Of a stretch of 64,000 nt of DNA, positions 34,831 to 45,825 are shown in pieces. Numbering within the stretch: position 1 is the first letter of the stretch; each line of letters opens with the position of its first letter. The translations under genes and the position numbers were made by a program. This DNA is from Ehretia macrophylla (taxonomy: Eukaryota > Streptophyta > Magnoliopsida > Boraginales > Ehretiaceae), in assembly GCA_037974665.1 (NCBI GenBank), contig CM075771.1, positions 39,974,425-40,038,424 on the forward strand, given 5' to 3'. Under the pieces are notes generated by a model. The model was not told the origin of the DNA. It ran no database searches and saw only the letters and a list, made by a program, of their open reading frames with translations.

Positions 34831-35386
34831 CCTTTTCTATTTTTTTTCCTCCCGTTAGGGTTGCCAAGCTACTTTATCCACCACATTTCTATTGTCGAAT
34901 CCTAAGGCACCTTGGGTAAGACAACTTCACTTCACGTGTAGGCTGGGCCCGCAAACCGAGGGCGTAGGGCTTGTAACCAGGTCTCCGTCGCTCCGGTGCC
35001 CATAACTTTTGATCCATAAGGAGTTACGCAGCGCACAACATACCGTTGGAAAGCTCTCCGAGAGCTCTACGACTTGGCCAGAAATCTTGCTTGCTGTGCC
35101 TTTTTTGGAGCCCAAAATCGAACATTTTCATCAGTTTCAGGCCACTTTTCTTCTTAAGCTCTGTTTTTCCGTCTCGGATCGTACGTCATGAACTGTTAAT
35201 AGGACGACAACCTTTTCTAGGGACATTAGAGAGCCCTACAATGCGACGATATCACGTCTTGCGAGGATGCTACGTTGTTGAAGCGGATGGGTTGGTTTTA
35301 AGCCCATTGGGCCTTCTGAATGGCCATCTCTCTTGGCTGGGACTATGAACCTTTAACACAAAAAGGAATTCTACCCCCAACATGAC

Positions 35387-35505
35387 AGGTGCGATCATAC
35401 CAGCACTAATGCTCCGGATTCTATCAGAACTCCGAAGTTATGCGTGCTTGGGCGAGAGTAGTACTAGGATGGGTGACCCCTAGGGAAGTCCTCGTGTTGC
35501 ACCCC
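35387..35505 (+). rRNA. 5S rRNA copy 44
   Basis: 119 bases. Changes: G1A, A27T, C34T, C36T, A55T, C95T, T96A. Carries C36T without a type B spacer. A27T and A55T recur in copy 49. Confidence 0.92.
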
Positions 35506-36062
35506 CCTTTTCAATTTTTTTCCTCCGGTTAGGTTTGCCAAGATACTTTATCCACAACATTTCTATTATCGAATCCCACGGCACCTTGGGCAAGACAACT
35601 TCGCTTCACGTGGAGGCTGGGCCTGCAAACCGAGGGCGTAGGGCTTATGACCAAGTCACTGTCGCTCCGGTGCCCATAACTTTTGATCCGTAAGGAGTTA
35701 TACTGCGCACAGCATACCGTTGGAAAGCTCTCTAAGAGATTTACGACGGGGGAAGCTAGCTTTCTCGCTATGCTCTTTTTGTAGCCCAAAATCGAACGTT
35801 TTCATCAGTTTCGGGCCACTTTTCTTATTAAGCTCTGTTTTTCCGTCCCAGATCGTACGTCGTGAGCTGTTAAAAGGACAACAATTTTACTCGAGGGACA
35901 TTAGAGGGCCCTACAAAGCGTCGATATCACATCTTGCGAGGATGCTGCGTTGTTGAAGCGGATGGGTTGTTGTTAAGCCCATTGGGCCTTTTGAATGGGC
36001 CATCTCTCCAGGCTGGGACTGTGAACCTTTAACACAAAAAGGAATTCTACCCCCAACATGAT

Positions 36063-36181
36063 GGGTGCGATCACAACAACACTAATGCACCGGATCCCAT
36101 CAGAACTCTGCAGTTAAGCGTGCTTGGGTGAGAATAGTACAAGGATGGGTGCCCCCTTGGGAAGTCCTCGTGTTGCACCAC
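36063..36181 (+). rRNA. 5S rRNA copy 45
   Basis: 119 bases. Changes: T12C, C14A, G17A, C47T, A49C, C67T, G72A, T79A, A90C, C95T, C118A. Heavily decayed across the internal promoter. Confidence 0.91.
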
Positions 36182-36739
36182 CCTTTTCAATTTTTTTTCC
36201 TCCGGTTATGGTTGCCAAGATACTTTATCCACCACATTTCTATTATCGAATCCCACGGTACCTTGGGCAAGACAACTTCGCTTCACGTGGAGGCTGGGCC
36301 TGCAAACCGAGGGCGTAGGGCTTGTGACCAGGTCTCCGTCGCTCCGGTGCCCATAACTTTTGATCCGTAAGGAGTTACGCGGCGCACAACATACTGTTGG
36401 AAAGCTTTCTGAGAGCTCTATGACGGGGGTAGCTAACTTGTTCGCTTTGACCTTTTTGTAGCCCAAAATCGAACGTTTTCATAAGTTTCGGGCCACTTTT
36501 CATATTGAGCTCTGGTTTTCCGTCCCGGATCGTACGTCGTGAGCTATTAAAAGGACGACAACCTTACTCGAGTGACATTACAGGGCCCTACAATGCATCG
36601 ATATCACGTCTTGTGAGGATGCTGCGTTGTTGAAGCGGATGGGTTGTTGTTAAGCCCATTGGGCCTTCTGAATGGGCCATCTCTCTAGGCTGGGACTGTG
36701 AACCAATAACACAAAAATGAATTCTACCCCCAACATGAT

Positions 36740-36858
36740 GGGTGCGATCATAATAGCACTAATGCACCGGATCCCATCAAAACTACGAAGTTAAACGTGC
36801 TTGGGCGAGAGTAGTACTAGGATGGGTGACCCCCTTGGAAGTCCTCGTGTTGCACCCC
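36740..36858 (+). rRNA. 5S rRNA copy 46
   Basis: 119 bases. Changes: C14A, C15T, G41A, C46A, G56A, G97T. Confidence 0.92.
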
Positions 36859-37416
36859 CCTTTTCAATTTTTTTTCGTCCGGTTAGGGTTGCCAAGATAC
36901 TTTATCCACCACATTTCTATTATCGAATCCCACAGCACCTTGGGCGTGACAACTTCGCTTCACGTGGAGGCTAGGCCCGCAAACCGAGGGCGTAGGCTTG
37001 TGACTAGGTCTCCATCGCTCTGGTGCCCATAACTTTTGATCCATAAGAAGTAATACGGCGCACAGCATTCCGTTGGAAAGCTCTCTGAGAGCTCTACGAC
37101 GGGGGCAGCTAGCTTGCTCACTGTGCCCTTTTTTGGAGCCCAAAATTGAACATTTTCATTTATTTCGGACCACTTTTCTAATTTTGCTCTGTTTTTTCTT
37201 CCCGGATCGTACATTGTGTGCTGTTAAAAGGACGACAACCTTACTCGCGGGACATTGGAGGGCCCTACAATGCATCGATACTACCTCGTGCGAGGATACT
37301 GCGTTGTTAAAGCGGACGGGTTGTTTTTAAGCCCATTGGGCCTTCTGAATGGGCCATCTCTCTAGGCTGGGACTGTGAACCGTTAACACATAATGGAATT
37401 GTGCCATCAACATGAC

Positions 37417-37535
37417 GGGTGCGATCATACCAGCACTAATGCACTGGATCCTATCAGAACTCCAAGGTTAAGCGTGCTTGGGCGAGAGTAGTACTAGGAT
37501 GGGTGACCCCCTAGGAAGTCCTCGTGTTGCACTCC
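37417..37535 (+). rRNA. 5S rRNA copy 47 (type B)
   Basis: 119 bases. Changes: C29T, C36T, G48A, A50G, G97A, C117T. Type B mid-spacer and upstream stretch. Confidence 0.92.
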
Positions 37536-37719
37536 CCTTTTCAATTTTTTTTCCTCCGGTTAGGTTTGCCAAGATACTTTATCCACCACATTTCCATTAT
37601 CGAATCCCACGGCACCTTGGGTAAGACAACTTCGTTTCAAGTGGAGGCTGGGCCCACAAACCGAGGGCGTGGGGCATGTGACCAAGTCTCTGTCGCTCCG
37701 GTGCCCATAACTTTTGATC

Positions 37720-37796
37720 CGTAAGGAGTTACGCGGCGCACAGCATACCGTCAGAAAGCTCTCTGAGAGCTCTACGACGGGGGCAGCAAGCTTGCT
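37720..37796 (+). repeat. Representative spacer palindromes (unit of copy 47)
   Basis: Three short inverted repeats lie within 77 bases: CGTAAGGAGTTACG (37720-37733), AGCTCTCTGAGAGCT (37757-37771, 6-base stem, 3-base loop) and the perfect palindrome AGCAAGCTTGCT (37785-37796). They recur in the spacers of most units with small changes. Role unknown. Confidence 0.6.
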
Positions 37797-38093
37797 CGTT
37801 GTACCCTTTTTGGAGCCCAAAATCAAACGTTTTCATCAGTTTCAGGCCACTTTTCTTATTAAGCTATGTTTTTCCATCCCGGCTCGTACGTCGTGAGCTG
37901 TTAAAAGGACGACAATCTTACTCGCGGGGCATTAGAGGGCCCTACAATGCATCGATATCACGTCTTGCGAGGATGCTGCGTTGTTGAAGCGGATGGGTTG
38001 TTGTTAAGACCATTGGGCCTTCTGAAAGGGCAAGCTCTCTAGGCTGGGACTGTGAACCATTAACACAAAAAGGAATTCTACCCCCAACAAGAC

Positions 38094-38212
38094 GGGTGCG
38101 ATCATACCAGCACTAATGCATCGGATCCCATCAGAACTCCGAAGTCAAGCGTGCTTGGGCGAGAGTAGTACTAGGATGGGTGACCCCCTAGGAAGTCCTC
38201 GTGTTGCACTCC
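38094..38212 (+). rRNA. 5S rRNA copy 48
   Basis: 119 bases. Changes: C28T, T53C, G97A, C117T. Confidence 0.93.
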
Positions 38213-38768
38213 CATTTTCAATTTTTTTTTCTCCGGTTAGGGTTGCCAGGCTACATTATCCACAACATTTCTATTATCGAATCCCACGGCACCTTGGGCA
38301 AGACAACTTCGCTTCACATGGAGGCTGGGCCCGCAAACCGAGGGGTAGGGCTTGTGATTGGTCTCCGTCGGTCCGGTGCCCATAACTTTTGATCCGTAAG
38401 GAGTTACGAGGAGCACAACATACCGTTGGAAAGCTCTCCGAGAGCTCCACGATAGGGGGGGCACGTTTGCTTGCTGTGCCCTTTTTGGCGCACAAAATCG
38501 AACATTTTCATCAATTTTGGTCCACTTTTCTTATTAAGCTCTGTTTTTCCGTCGTGGATCATACGTCGTGAACTGTTAAAAGGATGACAACCTTACTTGC
38601 GAGACATTAGAGGGCCCTAAAATGCATCGATATCACGTCTTGAGAGGATGTTGCGTTGTTGAAGTGGATGGGTTGTTGTTAAGCCCATTGGTCCTTCTGA
38701 ATGGGCCATCTCTCTAGGCTGGGACTGTGAACCTTTAACACAAAAAGGAATTCTACCCCCAACATGAC

Positions 38769-38887
38769 GGGTGCGATCATACCAGCACTAATGCTCCGGA
38801 TCCCATCAGAACTCCGAAGTTATGCGTGCTTGGGCGAGAGTAGTACTAGGATGGGTGACCCCCTGGGAAGTCCTCATGTTGCACCCC
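38769..38887 (+). rRNA. 5S rRNA copy 49
   Basis: 119 bases. Changes: A27T, A55T, G108A. Confidence 0.93.
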
Positions 38888-39443
38888 CCTTTTCAATTTT
38901 TTTCCTCTGGTTAGGGTTGCCAAGATACTCTATCCACAACATTTCTATTATTGAATCCCACGGCACCTTGGGCAAGACAACTTCGCTTCACGTGGAGGCT
39001 GGGCCCGAAACCAAGGGCGTAGGGCATATGACCAGGTCTCCGTCGCTCCGGTGGCCATAACTTTTGATCCGTAAGGAGTAACACAGCGCACATCATACCA
39101 TTGGAAAGCACTCTGAGAGCTCTACGACGGACGCAGCAAGATTGCTCGTTGTGCCCTTTTTGGAGCCCAAAATCGATTGTTTTAATCAGTTTCGGGCCAA
39201 TTTTCTTATTAAGCTCTGTTTTTCCGTCCCGGATCGTACGTTGTGAGCTGTTAAAAGGACAACAACCCTAGTCATGGGAAATTAGAGGGCCCTACAATGC
39301 GTCGATATCACGTCTTGCGAGGATGCTGCGTTGTTGAAGCGGATGGGTTGTTGTTAAACCCATTGGGCCTTCTGAATGGGCCACCTCTCTAGGCTTGGAC
39401 TGTGAACCGTTAACACAAAAATAAATTCTACCCCTACCATGAC

Positions 39444-39562
39444 GGGTGCGATCATACCATCACTAATGCACCGGATCCCATCAGAACTCCGAAGTTAAGC
39501 GTGCTTGGGCGAGAGTAGTACTAGGATAGGTGACCCCTTGGGTAGTCTTCGTGTTGCACCCC
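39444..39562 (+). rRNA. 5S rRNA copy 50
   Basis: 119 bases. Changes: G17T, G85A, C95T, A100T, C105T. Confidence 0.92.
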
Positions 39563-40119
39563 CCATTTCAATTTTTTTCCTCCGGTTCCGGTTGCCAAGA
39601 TACTTTATCCACCACATTTATATTATCGAATCCCATGGCACCTTGGGCTAGACAACTTCGCTTCACGTGGAGGCTGGGCCCGCAAACGGAGGGCGTAGGG
39701 CTTGTGACCAGGTCGCCGTCGCTCTGGTGCCCAGAAGGTTTGATCCGTAAGGAGTAACACGATGCACAACATACCGTTGGAAATCTCTCCGAGAGCTCTA
39801 CGACTGGGGCAGCTAGCTTGCTCGTTGTGCCCTTTTTTGGAGACCAAAATCGAGCGTGTTCATTAGTTTCGGGCCACTTTTCTAATTATGCTCTGTTTTT
39901 CCTTCTCGGATCGGACATCGTGAGCTGTTAAAGGGATGAGAACCTTACTCGCGGGACATTAGAGAGACCTACAACACGTCGATATCACATCTTGGAGGAT
40001 ACTGCGTTGTTAAAGCGGATGGGTTATTGTTAAGCCCATTGGACCTTCTAAATGGGCCATCTCTCTAGGCTGGGACTGTGAACCGTTAACACATAAAGGA
40101 ATTGTGCCATCAACATGAC

Positions 40120-40238
40120 GGGTACGATCATACCAGTACTAATGCACCGGATCTTATCAGAACTCCGAAGTTAAGCGTGCTTGGGCGAGAGTAGTACTAG
40201 GATGGGTGACCCCCTGGGAAGTCCTCGTGTTGCACCCC
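40120..40238 (+). rRNA. 5S rRNA copy 51 (type B)
   Basis: 119 bases. Changes: G5A, C18T, C35T, C36T; positions 37-119 equal the consensus, so the internal promoter is intact. Type B upstream spacer. The best-kept type B copy. Confidence 0.94.
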
Positions 40239-40795
40239 CCTTTTCGATTTTTTTCCTCCGGTTAGGGTTGCTAAGATACTTTATCCACCACATCTCAATT
40301 ATCGAATCCCACGGCACCTTGGGGAAGACAACTTCGCTTCACCTGGAGGCTGGGTCCGCAAACCGAGGGTGTAGGGCTTGTGACCAAGTCTCTGTCGCTC
40401 CGGTGCCCATAACTTTTGATCCGTAAGGAGTTACGCAGCGCATATCATACCGTTGGAAACTCTCCGAGTGCTCTACGACGGACGCAACAAGATTGCTCGC
40501 TGTGCCCTTTTTGAAGCCCAAAATCGAACGTTTTCATCAGTTTCGGGCCACTTTTTTGATTAAGCTCTATTTTTCTGTTCCCGGATAGTACGTCGTGCGC
40601 TGTTAAAAGGACGACAACCTTACTCGCGGGTCATTAGAGGGCCCTACAACGCGACGATATCACGTCTTGCGAGGATGCTGCGTTGCTAAAGCGGATGGGT
40701 TGTTGTTAAGCCCATTGGGCCTTCTGAATGGGCCATCTCTCTAGGCTGGGACTGTGAACCGTTAATACAAAAAGGAATTCTACCCCCAATATGAC

Positions 40796-40890
40796 GGGTG
40801 CGATCATACCAGCATTAATGCACCGGATCCTATCAGAACACTGAAGTTAAGCGTGTGCTTGGGCGAGAGTAGTACTAGGATGGGTGACCC
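40796..40890 (+). pseudogene. 5S rRNA copy 52, 5' part, split by a retrotransposon
   Basis: Holds consensus positions 1-93 plus a 2-base GT insertion after 60. Changes: C20T, C36T, T45A, C47T. The gene is interrupted by the chromovirus at 40891; its end is at 45122-45147. The GT insertion and C47T are shared with copy 71. Confidence 0.95.
40886..40890 (+). repeat. Target site duplication, left (GACCC)
   Basis: GACCC directly before the LTR start; the same five bases follow the LTR end at 45117-45121. Five bases is the normal length for LTR retrotransposons. Confidence 0.93.
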
Positions 40891-41702
40891 TGTAATACCC
40901 GAGCCCGGAATGTGAATTTTCTTTGTTTATTATTTTGAAAATTATATTTCCTTAAATTCTTTGTGAATTAATTGTTACTTTCTCGCCGACGCAACGTGCA
41001 TTGCATTTCAGGAGCAATAGCTAGATAACGATTTCTAGTCCTCAGCAAATAGTAAAACTAGTATTGAGATGACTTATATTTTATATTCTAAATGTTGCTA
41101 GCTTTAATTGATCTTACCTTAGTTAAAATGGCTTTAAAACGCTTAAAATAGGGCTCTTTGACCAAGATTTTAAGTTGTTGACTTAGCCCTTTGACCCTTT
41201 GACCATTTGACACTTAAATAAGCTAAAAACTAAGCAAAATAAAAAAAAAAACAGCAGCAAAAAAAAAGGGCAGGCCGTGAGCTTCATTGAGGAAAAAAAA
41301 AAACCTTTCAACTTCCAATCGATCAATCTTCGCGAGAGCGCGTGCGGGGGGATTTTTGAGGCAACTAGCGTTGTTTTCCTAGCGACCAGGAGTACCTGAG
41401 GTGAGGGAAGCTTGTTATTTGCGCATTTATACGTTGTGTATGTTAACTTTGTCAATTTTTAGATTTATCTGTAGATCGTTATTTAAAGCAATTTGATGCT
41501 TCTAGAATGTTCCTTGGCATTTGTAGAACATGTATTTATAGCTTTGTAACATTTTCTGCGGTTAAATGTTGTGATTACAAATTAAATTGTTAATTGAATA
41601 GTATTTTGTGAATAGTAAAACCTTGAAACGTTGAAGTTGCACTGTTATGCTTTCTGTTGATGTAGAAATGTGCTAGGTACGCTAGAATGCTAAAATGTGT
41701 GG
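40891..41702 (+). repeat. Left LTR, 3'-truncated
   Basis: Matches 42838-43649. Ends at about AAATGTGTGG, where integrase sequence starts; the lost part of the LTR corresponds to about 43650-45116. Contains A-runs around AACAGCAGCAAAAA near 41250. Confidence 0.9.
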
Positions 41703-42826
41703 ACCTTGTATCGATTCCGCAATGGAAGTGGGTACATATTACAATGGACCTTGTGACCGATCTTCCTAGATCTCCAAGAGGATGTGATTCTGTTTGGGTT
41801 GTTGTGGACCGCTTGACTAAAGTTACACACTTTATTCCCGTGAACAAACAGGATAGCCTTGATAAGCTAGCTGAGCTTTATGTTGCTAATATTGTGAGAT
41901 TGCATGGTGTGCCACAGAGTATAGTGTCAGATAGGGATCCTAGATTCAGATCTCGTTTTTGGCAGAAGGTGCAAGAGGCCATGGGAACTAAGTTGAGCTT
42001 CAATACTGGTTATTATCCACAAACTGATGGCCAGTCTGAGAGAACCACCAGGATCTGAGAAGACATCCTTCGGGCTTCTGTGCTTGACTTTGGGAAGAAT
42101 TGGGAGAAGTTTTTGCCTTTAGTAGAGTTTGCCTACAATAATAGTTATCAATCTACTATAGGTATGACTCCCTACGAGGCGTTGTATGGTCGTAAATGTA
42201 GATCCCTGTTATATTGGGAAGAGGTTGGAGAGATGAGAACAGTTGATCCGACTGTGTTACCTGAGATGATTAAGATGGTAGATAATGTTCACCTTATTCG
42301 CCAGCGTATGCTTACAGCTCAGAGTCGTCAGAAGAGTTATGCGGATAAGCACCGTCGGGATCTTGAGTTTGATTTGGGAGATTGGGTGTTTCTTAAGATT
42401 TCTCCACAGAAGGGATTGATTCGGCACGGTAAGAGCGGGAAGCTTAGTCCCAGGTATGTAGGTCCGTATGAGATCACCAAAAAGGTAGGTCCTTTGGCTT
42501 ATCGATTAGCTTTGCCTTCGAGCTTGTCGAGACTGCACGATGTGTTCCATGTGTCTATGTTGAAGAAGTACCATCCAGACCCTTCACATGTACTTGAACC
42601 AGAGCCTTTGCAGATTGAGGAAAAGTTGTCTTATGAAGAGAAACCGATTAGAATTGTGGATCGGAAGATTCAGGAGCTTCGCAGAAAGAGTATTCCGTTA
42701 GTAAAGGTTCTGTGGAATCATCATGGGTTTGAGGAAGCGACTTGGGAAAGAGAGGACCAAGTTCGGGATCAGTATCCGGAGTTGTTTGTCGACCAGGTAG
42801 GAATTGCGTGGGCGCAATTGTTTTAA
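41703..42826 (+). pseudogene. Ty3/gypsy pol remnant: integrase core to chromodomain, with in-frame stop
   Basis: Reads in one frame to a stop at 42824-42826, except for a TGA at 42056-42058. Before that stop lies the integrase catalytic core from its first Asp motif (ITMDLVTDLP) through the second Asp (SDRDPRF) to the Glu (QSERT), so all three acidic catalytic positions are there, but the zinc-finger part upstream is gone. After the stop follow the end of the core (FAYNNSYQSTIGMTPYEALYG), the GPY/F module (YVGPYEI...LAYRLALP...VFHVSMLKKY) and a chromodomain-like end (VLWNHHGFEEATWEREDQVR) that in this family targets integration to chromatin marks. The frame has no start of its own: an ATG at 41687 lies in LTR sequence. 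A dead remnant. Confidence 0.9.
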
Positions 42827-42837
42827 GGGGGAGAGGG
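42825..42837 (+). other. Polypurine tract of the chromovirus
   Basis: AAGGGGGAGAGGG directly before the right LTR (TGTAATACCC). Overlaps the last bases of the pol remnant. Confidence 0.88.
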
Positions 42838-45116
42838 TGTAATACCCGAGCCCGGAATGTGAATTTTCTTTGTTTATTATTTTGAAAATTATATTTCCTT
42901 AAATTCTTTGTGAATTAATTGTTACTTTCTCGCCGACGCAACGTGCATTGCATTTCAGGAGCGATAGCAAGATAACGATTTCTAGTCCTCAGCAAATAGT
43001 AAAACTAGTATTTAGATGACTTAAATTTTATATTTTAAATGTTGCTAGCTTTAATTGATCTTACCTTAGTTAAAATGGCTTTAAAACGCTCAAAATAGGG
43101 CTCTTTGACCAAGATTTTATGTTGTTGACTTAGCCCTTTAACCCTTTGACCATTTGACACTTAAATAAGCTAAAAACTAAGCAAAATAAAAAAAAAACAG
43201 CAGCAAAAAAAAAGGGCAGGCCGTGAGCTTCATTGAGGAAAAAAAAAAACCTTTCAACTTCCAATCGATCAATCTTCGCGAGAGCTCGTGCGGGGTGATT
43301 TTTGAGGCAACTAGCGTTGTTTTCCTAGCGACCAGGAGTACCTGAGGTGAGGGAAGCATGTTATTTGCGCATTTATACGTTGTGTATGTTAACTTTGTCA
43401 ATTTTTAGATTTATCCGTAGATCGTTATTTAAAGCGATTTGATGCTTCTAGAATGTTCCTTGGCATTTGTAGAACATGTATTTATAGCTTTGTAACATTT
43501 TCTGCGGTTAAATGTTGTGATTGCAAATTAAATTGTTAATTGAATAGTATTTTGTGAATAGTAAAACCTTGAAACGTTGAAGTTGCACTGTTATGCTTTC
43601 TGTTGATGTAGAAATGTGCTAGGTACGCTAGAATACTAAAATGTGTGGTTTTTTTGGGTTGCGTAGTGGAAAAAATGAGAATTAAGCCTTTGGAAAAGTT
43701 GGGGTCATTTAGGTCGACTTTGGCATTTTCTCATTTTGCGTGTTGGCATTGCTTCGGGAGGCCATGGAAGCACTTTTGGTGCGATTATGGCGTTGGTTGG
43801 GTGTTTGGTTGTTATAGTTGTAGTTCAAACGAGAAAGGGGGAAATCGGGGCTTTGCGCGAGTTCTAGGGTAAAGTAAGGTTTCAGGGTCTTTAGACGTGC
43901 CTTATGGTGACCTAGGAGGGTTGGCGAAGTCGGTTTCCAGAACTCGTGGCTCGTTTGGAAATGGTAGCGTTTTGATAGTTGGGGCCGATTTGTGTTTTTG
44001 TGTGTTTTCTTGTCTTTATGCCTATAGAATGCTTAGAATTACTTGAAATACTTGTTTGAGTTGTTTTGGATTGAATTGCTTATCAAATTGCTGCTATTGC
44101 GTGCGAGAGTAACCTACTTTGTTATTCTCCCACGTGTGGCTTTATCGCTTGTTTATCGCCTTGTATCGAGTCTTGCATTGCATAGTGTCTCGCGCGTGAG
44201 TGATGGGCCTCTCTGGGTAGCGTTGGGTTGCCAGTGTTGGTTGCTCTAGCTCCGCTGCTATTCCCTTTCTCGCTTGGGTTGCCTCCCAGGGAGATTTGGG
44301 TCGTAGGTTGATGGATACTTCCGAGGTATTCCAAACTGGTGTTATAAGGTGGTTTGGGCCGGCGCGCCGTCATCGAATTCTTGTTTGAGAGTTGCTCGTG
44401 AAAAGAGTATCGTATCCTTTGAATGAGTGTTTATAGATTTAATGCTTGCCTTGCTTTGTTGATGGCTTTATTATATCTTTGTATGATATATGTATACATT
44501 GTTTGGCTAATTGCATTGCATACTCCTCTAATCTCCATCCTTGAGACCAATTGCCCTCGTTGAGCAATAGTTTTTGCTCATTCCTCTCTATACTATGTTT
44601 TTACAGGAGTAGTTGAAGCAGATCCTCTCGAGGTAATAGAGGAGGAGGAGCAGGTGGAGGTGTTTCCGTGATAGCACTTCCCTGCTTTGCTGGTGGTGGG
44701 TTACCAGGTTTTGTGCGAACCTGACTTCTGATGGATAATGCGGTGGGGTCGCTTAATTTTGAGGTTTGTAGCCTTGTATATATTTTCTAGTTTGAGGCCT
44801 CTATGGTCTTATGTTGTATAAGTTGGAAGAATGTAATGTTGTAAGTTATACTCTTGTGACTAGTAAGAAAATGCATGCTAATGGATTTGATTAGTGGCAT
44901 AAGTACTTGTGTAGTATGCATATCATTTTTGGTTTGGAAAGTTGGTTAATAAGAAATGTATGTTGTAAAGAAAGTTGGCTTGTTTCGATTATTATATAGC
45001 TTTCGCAAGTATTATATTGATTTTAGGGTTTTCGGATCGTCCGCGGTACAGAGGAGACTCCGTCCGTGTGTCGGGTCCGGGCTTGGCCTTTTGCGGGGTC
45101 GGGTCGGGGTGTGACA
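42838..45116 (+). repeat. Right LTR of the chromovirus, complete, 2279 bases
   Basis: TG...CA ends. The first 812 bases repeat the left LTR. About 44100-44420 is similar in order and wording to 20-350 of the other element's LTR (CAACCTACTTTGTT / TAACCTACTTTGTT, TTCCCT-TCTCGCTT, TTGGGTCGTAGG, CGTATCCTT), so the two LTR families share an internal module. Contains the possible exon at 44605-44671. No gene of its own is supported. Confidence 0.88.
44605..44671 (+). other. Possible splice acceptor and acidic exon in the chromovirus LTR
   Basis: TATGTTTTTACAG ends in AG at 44605-44606. An open frame follows with EVIEEEEQVEV and stops at TGA 44669-44671, about 445 bases before the LTR end. It parallels 528-591 of the other LTR family. 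Function unknown; splicing not shown. Confidence 0.35.
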
Positions 45117-45121
45117 GACCC
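45117..45121 (+). repeat. Target site duplication, right (GACCC)
   Basis: Second copy of the five target bases, directly after the LTR end. Confidence 0.93.
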
Positions 45122-45147
45122 CCTGGGAAGTCTTCGTGTTGCACCCC
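45122..45147 (+). pseudogene. 5S rRNA copy 52, 3' part
   Basis: Positions 94-119 of the interrupted gene with C105T, followed by the normal T-runs. Removing the element and one GACCC would give back a 121-base gene. Confidence 0.94.
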
Positions 45148-45706
45148 CTTTTTCAATTTTTTTTTCCTCCGGTTTGGGTTGCCAAGATACTTTATCCACC
45201 ACATTTCTACTATCGAATCCCACGGCACCTTGGGCAAGACAACTTCGCTTCACGTGGAGGCTGGGCCTGCTAACCGAGGGCGTAGGGCTTGTGAGCAAGT
45301 CTCCGTCGCTACGGTGCCCATAACTTTTGTTCCGTAAGGAGTTACGCGGCACACAACATTCTGTTAGAACGCTCTCCGAGAGCTCTATGACAAGGGCAGC
45401 AAGCTTGCTTGCTTTGCCCTTTTTGGAGCCCAAAATTGAAAGTTTTCATTAGTTTCGGGCCACTTTTCTTATTAAGCTCTGTTTTTCCATCCCGGATCGT
45501 ACGTCGTGAACTTTTAAAAGGACAACAACCTTACACGCGACACATTCGAGGGCTCTACATTGCGTCGATATCACGTCTTTCGAGGATGCTGCATTGTTGA
45601 AGTGGATGGGCTGTTGTTATGCCCATTGGGCCTTCTGAATGGGCCATCTCTCTAGGCTGGGACTGTGAACCGTTAACACAAAAAGGAATTCTACCCCCAC
45701 CATGAC

Positions 45707-45825
45707 GAGTGCGATCATACCAGCACTAATGAACCGGATTCCATCAGAACTCCGAAGTTAAGCGTGCTTGGGCGATAGTAGTACTAGGATGGGTGACCCC
45801 CTGGGAAATCCTCGTGTTGTACCCC
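45707..45825 (+). rRNA. 5S rRNA copy 53
   Basis: 119 bases. Changes: G2A, C26A, C34T, G70T, G102A, C114T. G2A breaks a helix I pair. Confidence 0.92.

Larger units (their letters stand above)
17040..40890 (+). repeat. 5S rDNA tandem array II (copies 17-51 and start of 52)
   Basis: Starts in mid-spacer at the copied LTR junction and ends inside copy 52 where the chromovirus sits. Copies 17-24 repeat copies 1-8 with the same short units (570, 580, 668); one extra short unit (519, copies 21-22) lost 158 bases at about 20574, with GTTAA present at both edges of the lost piece. From copy 25 units are 670-679 bases. Type A and type B spacers alternate irregularly. Spacers hold no other gene. Confidence 0.95.
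40891..45116 (+). mobile_element. Chromovirus-type Ty3/gypsy element, internally deleted, inserted in 5S copy 52
   Basis: 4226 bases, bounded by TGTAATACCCG and GTGTGACA and by a perfect GACCC duplication. Order: 812 bases of left LTR, then directly an integrase fragment (41703 on), chromodomain-like end, polypurine tract, complete right LTR of 2279 bases. The rest of the left LTR, primer site, gag, protease, reverse transcriptase, RNase H and the integrase start are missing, so it cannot move by itself. The two LTR starts differ at about 15 of 812 sites by eye, so the insertion is fairly recent. The integrase end and chromodomain point to the chromovirus branch; the exact clade is open. Confidence 0.92.

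Noticed and set aside
43645-43872. 75-codon frame in the right chromovirus LTR
   Set aside because: No recognisable domain and it crosses LTR sequence; probably chance.
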